NCBI RefSeq assembly: GCF_026626665.1
Contig: NZ_JAPNKE010000002.1
Span: 6,735,168 to 6,799,167 of the forward strand
Direction of reading: 5' to 3'
DNA length: 64,000 nucleotides
Source: Nannocystis pusilla
Lineage (GTDB): Bacteria; Myxococcota_A; Polyangia; Nannocystales; Nannocystaceae
Positions 36,459 to 44,628 of the stretch are shown here, in pieces. The notes beneath the pieces are model-generated. The model saw only the letters and a program-made list of their open reading frames with translations, did not search any database and was not told the origin of the DNA. Within the stretch, counting starts at the first letter, position 1; every line of letters begins with the position of its first letter. The position numbers and the translations under genes were made by a program.

Positions 36459-37160
36459 ATGCCCGCCCACGTCCTCTCGCTGCGCGATCCTCGATTCGGC
36501 AGCCCCGTCGCCGCCGAAGTCCACGGGGACGTCACCGTCGCTGCAGTCGCCAACGCCTGGGGCTCGTGGTCGGGCCTCGAGGCCGAGTGCCCCGCGGTCG
36601 ACGGCGCGCAGACCTCTCTCGCCGCCGACGCGCGCGCGGGCGAGACCGACTGGCGGGCCGCGCTGGTACGCGCATTCGCGGTCGCCGCGACTCACCTCGA
36701 TCGCCTGCCGCAGCCCGAGGATTCCGAAGGGACGCCGGTCACCAGCCTCACCTGCGCCGTCGTCACCCCCGCCGGCGTGTTCATCGGCTGGCTCGGCGGC
36801 GTCACGGCCTGCGTGCTCGACGACCGCCGCGTCGTCCGCGAGTCCGAGCCGCACACGCTGATCCGCAAGCTGCTCGCCGAGGGCCACAAGACGGCGGCGC
36901 TGGCCGGCATGGCCCAGAGCTTCGGCCACTGCATCGTCCGCAGCCTCGGCCCCACGGTCCACAGCCCCTCGCTCCCGGAGCTCGTCGAGTGGCCGCCGCT
37001 GCGGCCCGGCGAGCGGCTGCTGTTGACCCCGCGGGCCACCGTCGCCGCCCTGCGCGATCACCTGCCGCTCGCCCCCGCCGGCGGCGCACCATGGCTGTAC
37101 GCCGCAGTTTCGACCGGCGACGAGTCCGGCCCCAGGATCGGCGCGCTGATCGAGCCGTGA
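36459..37160 (+). CDS. PPM/PP2C-like protein, probably degenerate
   Basis: The 233-residue protein follows the PP2C outline loosely: an early beta segment (DVTVAAVANAWGSWSGLEAE), helix (AALVRAFAVAATHLDRL), then VTSLTCAVVTPAGVFIGWLG and GGVTACVLDDRRVVRESEPHTL. The last part matches the PP2C 'G-dS-R-aYl ... lT.DHs' stretch in position. The usual metal-binding Asp in DG and GDSR motifs are replaced (for example GGVTAC), so catalysis is doubtful and a binding role is possible. It is divergent from the RiPP-like operon with 116 bases between starts, which may be chance. The assignment is tentative. Confidence 0.5.
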   Translation: MPAHVLSLRDPRFGSPVAAEVHGDVTVAAVANAWGSWSGLEAECPAVDGAQTSLAADARAGETDWRAALVRAFAVAATHLDRLPQPEDSEGTPVTSLTCAVVTPAGVFIGWLGGVTACVLDDRRVVRESEPHTLIRKLLAEGHKTAALAGMAQSFGHCIVRSLGPTVHSPSLPELVEWPPLRPGERLLLTPRATVAALRDHLPLAPAGGAPWLYAAVSTGDESGPRIGALIEP

Positions 37161-37180
37161 TCCCGGTCGATGACCGACAG

Positions 37181-37238
37181 GGCATGTTCTAAAAGACATT
37201 TTCTATACGACATGTCTCTAAGAACATGTCTATTTCGA
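37181..37238. repeat. 14-bp phased repeat, A/T-rich variant
   Basis: Cores CATG 37181 and CATT 37195 are 14 apart, then CATG 37211 and CATG 37225 (14). It lies between two convergent genes and contains several overlapping hairpins. Confidence 0.7.
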
Positions 37239-37241
37239 AAA

Positions 37242-38249
37242 TCAAGCCCTTGCGGCCACCGTCTCGAGGATCACCACCGACGCGGTCGTCTCGATCGTCC
37301 GTGCCAGCGTGAGCCCGGCGCGGGCGAACAATTTAAAATTCGCCGACCGTCCGCTCCTGCCCGCCCCCCGTCATCACCAGCATCTCGAGATCCATCCAGT
37401 GGACCGGCGACGCCTCGGCGGGGAGCAGGTGCTCGATCACCAGCACCCGCCCTCCGGGCCGGAGCTGCTCGCAACAGCGGCGCAGGATCGTCGCCGCCAG
37501 CTCGTCGCTCCAGTCGTGGATCACGTGCTTGAGCAGGTACGTGTCGCCCGCGGGCACCGTCCCTTCGAAAAATCTCCGGCCGCCAGCGTGAGCCAGTCCG
37601 CCTCGTCCGCCAGCGTCGCTCTCGCGCGCGCGACCACGTGCGGCATCTCGAACAGCGTCGCGCGCAGCGTCGGGTGGGCCGCGCGGATCGCCAGGAGCAG
37701 CGCACCGAGCCCGCCGCCGACATCGACTACGTGCCCGGCCGTCGAGAAATCGTAGGCCGTAGCGACCGCCTGCGCAGTCGAGGCGGAGTTCGAGATCATG
37801 GCCTCGTCGAAGATCTCGCCGGCCCTCGGGTTGGCCGCGAAGTAGTCGAACACCTCCGGGCACGCCGGCTCGCCGGTGCGCACGCTGAGGCCGAGATCGC
37901 CCCAGGCGCGCCAGCTCTCCGGCTCCGCTCCCAGCCAGCGGGCCATGCCCCGCATCGACGCCGGCGTGTCGCTGCGCAGCGCCTGCGACAGCGGCGTCAA
38001 CGCGAACGTGCGCTCCCCGGACTCGGCGAACACCCCGATCCCCGCCAGCGCTCGCATCACCCGGTACAGCGCCCACGGGTGCGATCCAGTGTCCTCCGCG
38101 AGCTGCTCGATCGCCCGCGGCCCGTCGCGCAGGCGGTCGGCGATCCCCAGCTCCGCCGCCAGGCCGATGCAGCGGGCGACGAACTTCCCGTGGAGCAGGT
38201 GCAGCAAGACTTGGCGCGGCGTGGCCGGGTGCGCGTCGATCGACCTCAT
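37242..38249 (-). CDS. SAM-dependent O-methyltransferase, Methyltransf_2 family (two frameshifts)
   Basis: Two single-base corrections (one T missing in the T-run near 37575, one T too many near 37340) give a protein of about 335 residues. The N-terminal winged-helix dimerisation domain is visible (AAELGIADRLRDGPRAIEQL, YRVMRALAGIGVF). The C-terminal Rossmann domain has HVVDVGGGLGALLLAIRAAH (SAM-binding GGGxG), DTYLLKHVIHDWSDELAATI with the catalytic His of this family, and GGRVLVIEHLLP. The end reads LFARAGLTLARTIETTASVV. Relatives methylate hydroxyl groups of aromatic or carotenoid compounds. No biosynthetic genes adjoin it, so the substrate is unknown. Confidence 0.85.
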
Positions 38250-38486
38250 CGACGAGAGTTCATTTCATGCCTCCGCCAGCGCGTGCCCCGCCTCGCCACC
38301 GACCTCCCGCCGTCGCGACCATTCTTCGATTCCCACGCCACGCCCCGCCACGCGCAGCCCCCGCCGCGCTCGCGCGCCCATCGCCTGTCCCTTCGACCAG
38401 AACTCACCGCGGCCCCGGCCGGTTCCTTCGCGGAGCGACGCTTCGTCGCCGACATGTCTCTTCGACCAGCATCACCGCGCCGTGCC

Positions 38487-38643
38487 TCAACCTGTCTCCT
38501 CGAGCAGCAGCTCGCGCAGCATCGTCGGTGGCAGCGGCTCTCGTCGACGCACGCGCTCGATCACTCAACCTGTCTCTTCGAGCAGCAACTCGCGCAGCAT
38601 CGTCCGGTGGCAGCGGCTCTCGTCGACGCACGCGCTCGAGCAC
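38487..38643. repeat. 78-bp tandem duplication of the 3' end of the DUF488 gene
   Basis: Copies 38487-38564 and 38565-38643 are nearly identical (one base length difference and a few substitutions). The second encodes the C-terminal 26 residues and stop of the DUF488 protein; the first is the extra copy just beyond the stop. Each starts with a CCTGTCTC unit of the 14-bp family. The gap 38250-38486 contains further single repeat cores (38453) but no gene. Confidence 0.8.
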
Positions 38644-38975
38644 AGCAGCGTCACCGTCTCGCCGCGTGCCACCCGCTCCGCCAGCGCCTCCACCTGCGCG
38701 TGCGCCGGCTCCCTGCGCATCTCGCTCAGATACCGCCGCCGGAACATGCGCTCGCCGATCGGCGCCTGGCCCTTGCCGTGGAACGCCCGCAGCAGCTCCG
38801 GGCTCGGGCTCACTTCCTTGATCCACTCGTCCCACGTCGCCTCCTCGCGCCGGACCCCGCGAGGGCGGTAGCGGCACACCAGGATCCGGGTCCCGTCCCC
38901 GCGGTGCGCGGGATCGTTCCACCGTCGCGTGAAGATCTCACCGGCGCCGGAGCGCCTGTGGGCGGCCGCCGTCAT
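38565..38975 (-). CDS. DUF488 family protein
   Basis: This 136-residue protein fits DUF488 (YeaO-like): ILVCRYRPRGVRREEATWDEW with conserved Arg and Trp, SPSPELLRAFHGKGQ, and the C-terminal VTLLCSSACVDESRCHRTML, in which Cys-His motifs are conserved. The family is small, cytosolic and without a settled biochemical role. The 3' end has been duplicated in tandem beyond the stop. It stands alone on the - strand between the O-methyltransferase and a divergent NlpC-like gene. Confidence 0.8.
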   Translation of the reverse strand: MTAAAHRRSGAGEIFTRRWNDPAHRGDGTRILVCRYRPRGVRREEATWDEWIKEVSPSPELLRAFHGKGQAPIGERMFRRRYLSEMRREPAHAQVEALAERVARGETVTLLCSSACVDESRCHRTMLRELLLEETG

Positions 38976-39076
38976 CGCCGAAGATCATGGCACGCGCGGC
39001 CTCAAGCGCCGATCAAAAGCCCGCTTGCCGCGCGCTCGCCCGCCCGTCACCCTCATGAGCGAGATCGAGAAAAGAA

Positions 39077-40233
39077 ATGCTCTCGCCGTCGACCTCGCTC
39101 GCGCTGCTCGCCGTCCTCCTCGCCGCGCCCCGGCTCGCCCACGCCGCCGCGCGCTGCGAGCTGACCGGCCCGCCTGCGCTCCTCGGCCGCGTCGCCGGCA
39201 GCGACGGCCTCGCCGGCGAGCTCGACGTCCGCCGCGGCGACGCCATCGACGTCCACCTCGTCGCCCCCGGCCGCCTCGACGGCGAGCCCGTGCTGTTCTC
39301 CGACGCCGGCGCCGCCCGGCACGTCTCGTGGTCCGGCTCCGGATGTCCCGAAGTACAGGTCCGCTGGCGCCGCGTCGAGCCGCGCATGCAGCACGTCACC
39401 ACCCCTGCGCCCAACGCCGCGATCGCCATCTACGCCAACGCGGTCGTCTTCGGCCCCTCGCACGGCACCTGGCTCGGCTACGACCGCCTCGAGTACTTCG
39501 AGACCGCCCTGCCCGCCGGCGACGATCGCTGGACCTTCACCGTGCGCGACGCCAGGCCCAGCGACGCCGCCCTCGCCGACGCGCGCCTGCCCGAGTACCG
39601 CGACCTCGGCACCATGCGCCTCGCCGCCACCGTCACCGGCCCCGACGCCGTCGCGCGCGCCACCCCCGACGCCGACGACGCCCCGCGCGGGCAGATCGGC
39701 GACGACGTGTTCCGCTACAGCGTGCGCAGCGGCGACGGCCTGTTCGGCTGGCTCACCTCCTACTTCAACGTCCCCTACGTGTTCGGCAGCGCCGGCGTCG
39801 GCGCGCGCAGCCAGGCCGAGCGCCGCGTCGGCGCCGACTGTGCCGACCTCATCGTCGCCGGCCTGCGCCGCGCCGGCCGCCGCGACCTCGCCTACTCGAG
39901 CGTGGGCGGCCTGGTGCGCTCGCTGCAGCGCCTCACCACCCCGCTCGAAGTCCGCGCCCGCGGCGAGGCCCTCGAAGCCGCCACCTACGTGCCCCGCCCC
40001 GGCGACATCCTCGCCCTCGACTACATCGGCAGCGCCGAGCTCCGCGCCCGTGGGACCACATCGTCGTGCTCGCGGTCGACCGCGGCCCCGGCGGCGGCCC
40101 GGCCGACGGCCGCCTCGGCCCCGACGACCTCGTCGCCGACATCGGCGACGCCCAGGGCCTCAAGTTCGCCCCGCTCGGCGCCCAGGGCGACGTCCGCGTC
40201 CTCGTCCTCCGCGCCCGCGGCATCGACAGTTGA
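39077..40233 (+). CDS. Exported NlpC/P60-like peptidase (frameshift near 40050)
   Basis: The product of about 385 residues has a signal peptide (SLALLAVLLAAPRLAHAA), a beta-rich N-terminal domain to about residue 190, and an NlpC/P60-like domain at the end. That domain shows FNVPYVFGSAG, the Cys nucleophile in GADCADLIVAG (about 255), GDILALDYIG, and the catalytic His in WDHIVVLAVD. One base is missing near 40050; without the correction the His motif is out of frame. Such enzymes cut peptide bonds in cell-wall stems or related substrates in the periplasm. Neighbouring genes give no further hint. Confidence 0.72.
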
Positions 40234-40241
40234 TGATTTTA

Positions 40242-40325
40242 CATGTCCTCGAGGGCATGTTCTCATAAACATGCCCCATTGGACATTCCTTTAAAAGCAT
40301 GTCCTGAGAGACATACCTTGATGCG
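40242..40325. repeat. Longest exact 14-bp phased array between genes, 6 units
   Basis: Cores CATG 40242, CATG 40256, CATG 40270, CATT 40284, CATG 40298 and CATA 40312 are all exactly 14 bases apart. The first junction (ACATGTCCTCGAGGGCATGT) is an almost perfect hairpin. The array lies between converging genes and could end transcripts from both sides. Confidence 0.9.
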
Positions 40326-40376
40326 CCGCCCCGACTCCCCGCGAGCGCGCGCCCGGGCCCCGGTCCCGGGCGCGCC

Positions 40377-41390
40377 TCACACCGGATCTGCCGGCAGCGT
40401 CACCCCCAGCGCGGACGCCAGCGCCAGCAGTTGCTGCGGCGACGAGCAGCCGAGGTGCTCCGGCGACAGCTTCCCGGCGCGCCGGCGCAGCAGCCACGAC
40501 CCGGCGGGGTGGTCCGCGGCGACCCGTCCGAACGCCTCGCCGGCGGATTCGGCGATCCGGGCCACCTCCGCGTCGACGCGCTCGCGCAGCTGCGGCAGCG
40601 CCCCGCGCAGCGTCGTCACCCATTCTTTCACGCGGTCGAGCACCGCGCCGTCGAGCTCCGGGTCGCGGAGCGAGCGGACCTTCTTCTCGATCTGCTCGAA
40701 CGTCATCGTCTGCCACGGCAGCGTGCGCAGCACCGGCGCCTGCCACTCGCTGCGCACCCGCTCCCAGTGATCCGCGCGCGCCGGCACCGACACCAGCTTG
40801 AACTGCGGCAGCAGGAGCCCCGTCAGCCGCATCCCGTGGCACACCCCGGTGTCGAGGCCGAAGATCCGGTCGCGCAGCACCAGCGGCTCCGGCCCGACCA
40901 CCGAGTGGCCGAACACCACCGGCTTGTCGTCCGTGTAAAACTCGTACCAGGGCCTGTCGCCGTAGCGCTCGCGCAGCCGCGCGTCGCCCGACGTCGTGCC
41001 CGCGCGCACGTCCTCCGGCACCTCGTCGAGCGGCACCCCGGGGTAGAGCCCCCAGTGGACCACGCGCACGTCCTCGCGCTCCCAGTGGTACGGCAGCGTC
41101 GCCATCCAGCGCACGTGGTCCTCGTAATCCGCCCCGAGCTGCAGCTTCGCCACCTGCTGCGAATACGACAGCACCCCGCGGATGTGCTTGCGCTCGTGGT
41201 TGCCGCACAGCGCCAGCGGATTGGCGCGGAGGCGGAACAGCTCGACCACCGCCGTCGGGTCGGGCCCGCGGTCGACGAGGTCGCCGACGCTGACCACCAG
41301 GTCGTCGTCGCCGATCCCCGCGCGATCGAGGAGGTCGAGCAATTCGGCGTGACAGCCGTGGATGTCGCCGATGATGAGCGTGGACTGCAT
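40377..41390 (-). CDS. Calcineurin-like metallophosphoesterase (PP2A/PrpA-like)
   Basis: The 337-residue protein has the complete phosphoesterase signature: GDIHGC (about 8-13), GDLVDRGPD (about 36-44), GNHE (about 63-66), VVHWGLYPG and VVFGHSVVG (about 160). It groups with the bacterial serine/threonine phosphatases and ApaH-like enzymes; 'VHWGL' replaces the more usual 'VHAGL'. The C-terminal third (about 215-337) is helical and Arg/Leu-rich with no family I recognise, ending in a small HTH-like stretch (CSSPQQLLALASALGVTLP). Targets could be phosphoproteins or dinucleotides. It is alone on its strand. Confidence 0.85.
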   Translation of the reverse strand: MQSTLIIGDIHGCHAELLDLLDRAGIGDDDLVVSVGDLVDRGPDPTAVVELFRLRANPLALCGNHERKHIRGVLSYSQQVAKLQLGADYEDHVRWMATLPYHWEREDVRVVHWGLYPGVPLDEVPEDVRAGTTSGDARLRERYGDRPWYEFYTDDKPVVFGHSVVGPEPLVLRDRIFGLDTGVCHGMRLTGLLLPQFKLVSVPARADHWERVRSEWQAPVLRTLPWQTMTFEQIEKKVRSLRDPELDGAVLDRVKEWVTTLRGALPQLRERVDAEVARIAESAGEAFGRVAADHPAGSWLLRRRAGKLSPEHLGCSSPQQLLALASALGVTLPADPV

Positions 41391-41520
41391 GACACGTTCT
41401 CCTCCGGGCGCGCGCCGATGCGCTCGCCCTGCGCCGCCGGCTCCCCGACGCGCGCCTGAGCATCAAAACCGCGCGGCGAAATTCCGCCGCCGCGTCGCGT
41501 CCGGGTATAAGAGCCGCCTC

Positions 41521-42502
41521 GTGCCCGCGCGAGGACAAATCCGGACAGCCGACGTGGGCCGTCTATCTCGACGGTCTGGTCGAGGAGCACGGCTCCCTCG
41601 CCGCCGTCGGCGAGCGGATGGCCGCGCTGCACGGCTGGCGCGAGGACGTCGACAGCATCACCCGCGCCCTCCGCCGCCTGCGCCTGCGCGGCAGCCTGCC
41701 CGGCGGCAAGTGGGGCGACCGCCTGCTGCGGACCTTCGGCCTGCCGGCCAGCGTCGACGCCCGCCTGCGCTTCATGGGCAGCTATCACTCGCGCTTCGTC
41801 GACCTGCCGGTGCCGCTGTGCACCGACCTCGTGCAGCTGTGGGATCGGCCGCCCACCAGCGAGAGCCGCGGCGGTCGCCTGTGGCTCTCGCTCGCGCGCG
41901 CCACCCTGGCCCTGCGCGCGCGCCAGCCCGACGAGGCCGCCACGCATCTGAGCACCGCGAAGCAGCTCGCTTCCGACGACCCCGCCGCGCAGATCGAGCT
42001 GGCCCTCGGCGAATCATTGCTCGACAGCCGGGCCCGACCGACGTCGGTCTCGGCCGCGCTCGCCCACGTGCCCGCGCTCCTGCGATCTCTCGCCGGCTCC
42101 GACGCCGACTGCCTGCGCGCCCGCCACGTCGGCCAGGTCAGCCACGCCCTCAACCACGCCGGTCGCATCGACGAGGCCGAGGCCCTGCACCTCGCCCTGC
42201 CCGACACCGGCGCGACTCACCCATTCGCCCGCAGCCGCCGCGCCAACGGCCTCGCCTACGCCCGCTTCCGCCACGGCGACCTCGCCGCCGCCCTCGCGCA
42301 CGCCCGCCTCGCCGCGCGCCACGCCGGCGACGCCGGCCACGTCCGCCTGCGCGCCATGGCCCTCCTCATGGTCGTGCGGATCGCCGCCGGCACCGCCGAG
42401 GCCGACGACGCCCTCGCCCGCGCCCGCACGATCGCCCAGGCCCTCGAGGACGCGACGCTCCTGTCCCGCTGCGACGCCGCCCTGCGCGGCCGCGTCCCGT
42501 GA
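41521..42502 (+). CDS. Helical, TPR-like myxobacterial protein of unknown function (frameshift near 41535)
   Basis: No start codon exists in the main frame before 41618, but GTG 41521 plus one missing base near 41535 gives the likely N-terminus EDKSGQPTWAVYLDGLVEEH. The whole is about 327 residues. The first 100 residues look like a winged-helix or helical domain (GSLAAVGERMAALHGWREDV, DSITRALRRLRLRGSLPGGK, WGDRLLRTFGLP). The rest is built of helical pairs resembling TPR (ARATLALRARQPDEAATHLS, AYARFRHGDLAAALAHARLA). I believe similar proteins occur in other myxobacteria, without assigned function. The 3' end is partly duplicated 70 bases downstream. Confidence 0.6.
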
Positions 42503-42547
42503 TCCCTCAGACCTCGGGGACGCGACCCTCCTGTCCCGCTGCGACGC
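42442..42547. repeat. 36-bp direct repeat, offset 70, at a gene end
   Basis: Segment 42442-42477 recurs at 42512-42547 with two mismatches. The first copy is the end of the coding region, the second lies beyond the stop. The shared core CTCCTGTCCCGCTGCGACGC contains a CCTGTCC unit. Confidence 0.7.
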
Positions 42548-42656
42548 GCGACCGCGGATCGCAGCATGTTCGTCGCTGCCATCATTCGCGCCGGCATCGT
42601 CTTATTATTCGCGCCCCCCTATCGCTCCGGTCCGTGTCCGCGGCATCCTCTCCGCC

Positions 42657-42926
42657 ATGCCCACCTCCCGCGCGCTCCTCCTCACTCTCGCCGGCCTCCT
42701 CGGCGCCTGCGCCAACAAGTCGAACCCGCCGCCGGCCGAGAACCCCGACGGCCAGAAGGCCTGCACCACGGAGGCCAAGCTCTGCCCCGACGGCAGCGGC
42801 GTCGGCCGCACCGGCCCCAACTGTGAGTTCGCGCCGTGCCCCGGCCCCGCGAGCGACGCCCCCGCGAGCGACGCCTCCGCACCGCCGCCCGGCGAGCCGC
42901 AAAACGCCGCCCCGCCTTCCCCCTGA
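42657..42926 (+). CDS. Small lipoprotein with CPDG/CEFAPCP Cys motif
   Basis: The 89-residue product has a lipobox signal (LLTLAGLLGACANKSN, Cys about 18) and a single short module: ACTTEAKLCPDGSGVGRTGP followed by NCEFAPCP. This four-Cys motif is widespread in small exported bacterial proteins and inhibitors. A Pro/Ala/Ser tail follows. A close paralogue lies at 43381, so the pair arose by duplication. Function is unknown; the Cys pairs should form disulfides in the periplasm or on the surface. Confidence 0.75.
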   Translation: MPTSRALLLTLAGLLGACANKSNPPPAENPDGQKACTTEAKLCPDGSGVGRTGPNCEFAPCPGPASDAPASDASAPPPGEPQNAAPPSP

Positions 42927-43108
42927 TCGCGCCTTCGCCACGCGAACCTTTGTCCGTCGCGCGTGGACGAGAGCTACCGACCGTCGCCGGCGCGACGGTC
43001 GACCCCGCCGGCGGCGACGCCCTGCTCGTCAGCGCGCCGGTACAGGCGCCCGGCGCACCACGAGGCTCTCTCGGCAAGGACCTCACCGAGACAACAAGCC
43101 TGCGTGGC

Positions 43109-43238
43109 CATGTTTTAAAACATGTCCATCGGGACATATTCGACGACGTCCCACTGCGCCCCGAGTTCGCTCTGTCCGCGCTGATTCGCGCCGGAAAATG
43201 TCCATCACGACATGTTCTTCGGAGCATGACCCAAAGCG
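43109..43238. repeat. 14-bp phased units in a 454-base gap
   Basis: Cores CATG 43121/CATA 43135 and AATG 43197/CATG 43211/CATG 43225 keep the 14-base step; an additional CATG at 43109 is 12 bases before the first. The hairpin CATGTTTTAAAACATG lies at 43109-43124. No gene is visible in 42927-43380. Confidence 0.7.
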
Positions 43239-43380
43239 TCTCTGCCCCTCCGCTCGCGCACGCCGCAGGTCGCCGCGCGCTCGCAGCCGCGAACGCGTGC
43301 GCCCTCGAGCACCGACCTCATCCACGTCGCCTGAAAAGAGCTACCGCCCGGGCGGCGGACCCGGCATCTTTGCCCTGCTC

Positions 43381-43627
43381 ATGAACACCGCCCGAACGCT
43401 CCTCTTCATCGCTGCCGGCCTCGTCGGCGCCTGCGCCGGCAAGTCGGACAAGCCGCCCGCCGAGAACCCCGACGGTCCGCAGGCCTGCACCAAGGAGGCC
43501 AAGATCTGCCCGGACGGCACCACCGTCGGTCGCACCGGCCCCAATGCGGATCGCGCCGTGCCCCGAGCCCGCGGGCGAGACCGCCGGCAGCGAGACCCCC
43601 GCGCCCGCCGAGCCGCCGACGCCCTGA
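43381..43627 (+). CDS. Paralogue of the 42657 lipoprotein (frameshifted in the Cys motif)
   Basis: The product has the same plan as the 42657 protein: lipobox signal (LLFIAAGLVGACAGKSD), the shared PPAENPDG segment, then ACTKEAKICPDGTTVGRTGP. After GPN the frame breaks; two missing bases near 43540-43550 would give a Cys followed by APCPEPAGETAGSETPAPAE and a stop at 43625-43627, about 82 residues. As written the frame runs on into Arg-rich nonsense. Either this is consensus error or a young pseudogene; the intact tail after the shift favours error. Confidence 0.6.
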
Positions 43628-43993
43628 CCGAGCGCGAGCGCGTCGCACTCGCGCCCGCGAGCCCGTCGCATCGGCTCGCAGCGCATCACCGCGCCGAGCT
43701 CGGCGCGAGCCGATCAGCGCTCCGCCGCGCCGCTCTGCGAGGCCCGAAAAAAACCCCGCGCCTTCGACCGTCCACGCGAACCTCGGCGGTCGATCGCGGC
43801 CATCTCTCGCAATGATGGCAGCCGGCGCCGCGACCTCCACACGCGGCGGGCTCGCCCGTCCCTCCCGGCGGCTCCCGCGGCTGGAGCGCGCACGGCCGCA
43901 CATCGCCGAAGCTCAGCGGCCCGGGTCCCGCTCTCCCGGCCTCGCTGCGGCCGCCCGGCTCCCGGCCCAGACCGTGCCGACCGAGGTGTCCCC
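43628..43993. other. 366-base gap without a gene
   Basis: No convincing frame. A 10-base inverted repeat, ATCGGCTCGC (43670-43679) with GCGAGCCGAT (43705-43714), and a second weaker one around 43768-43797 are the only structures I see. Confidence 0.4.
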
Positions 43994-44329
43994 GTGAACC
44001 GGAACCTGCATCTGTCGTGCGCCCTCGCCTCCGCGGTGCTCCTGGCCGCGGCGCCCGCCCTCGCCTATTCCGTCTGCCCCGACGAGCGCGCCTCGCCGCC
44101 CGAGACCGAGCCGACCTCGTTCGGCGTCACCAATCACAGCGCCGCCGACATCTACCTCTACTGGCTCGACCTCGAGGGCCAGCGGCGGTTCCAGGCCACC
44201 ATCTACGCCGGCGGCTATCACTCGCAGCAGACCTACGTCGGCCATGTGTGGGTCGCCACCACCGTCTATGAGGACTGCCTCGCCACCTTCGTCGGCGAGC
44301 TCGACCACGCCGAATACGACGTCTTCTAA
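43994..44329 (+). CDS. Small exported protein resembling the VHL beta domain
   Basis: The 111-residue product starts at GTG 43994 with a signal peptide (CALASAVLLAAAPALAYS). The mature part, about 85 residues, reads SFGVTNHSAADIYLYWLDLE, GQRRFQATIYAGGYHSQQTY, VGHVWVATT. The pattern 'N-S-x6-LYWLDxxG ... G ... Q-TYVGHxW' matches the beta domain of the von Hippel-Lindau protein, which has scattered bacterial members. Two cysteines (VCPDE, EDCLAT) may form a disulfide. In eukaryotes the domain binds hydroxyproline; whether the bacterial form does is unknown. No partner gene adjoins it. Confidence 0.65.
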   Translation: MNRNLHLSCALASAVLLAAAPALAYSVCPDERASPPETEPTSFGVTNHSAADIYLYWLDLEGQRRFQATIYAGGYHSQQTYVGHVWVATTVYEDCLATFVGELDHAEYDVF

Positions 44330-44355
44330 AAAACCATACCGACCGGCGACGTCCA

Positions 44356-44498
44356 CCTGTCCCGCGGGACATCCACCGCGAACCGCGGCCGGCACCTCGC
44401 CGCTCCCCAGCGCCCGCCCTCGACACCTGTCCTTCCCAACATCCGGCCCCGTCCGCCCGCCCTCGCGCCACCTGTCCCTTCGGACATTTTTATTTCGT
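44356..44498. repeat. Three CCTGTCC/CATC 14-bp pairs
   Basis: Pairs 44356/44370, 44426/44440 and 44471/44485 each show the 14-base step; the first two pairs are 70 bases (five steps) apart. They fill the 299-base gap 44330-44628, in which I see no gene. Confidence 0.7.
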
Positions 44499-44628
44499 CT
44501 CTCAAGGCCGAGCCCGCCACGCGTTCTCCGCCGCCGCCACGGCCCACCGGCCGCCGCGCGAAATCAAGCCGTCCTCGGCGGCCCCAGCGAGCCCCCGCGA
44601 TTCCGCGCGCTACGCTGCCCTCGCCGCG

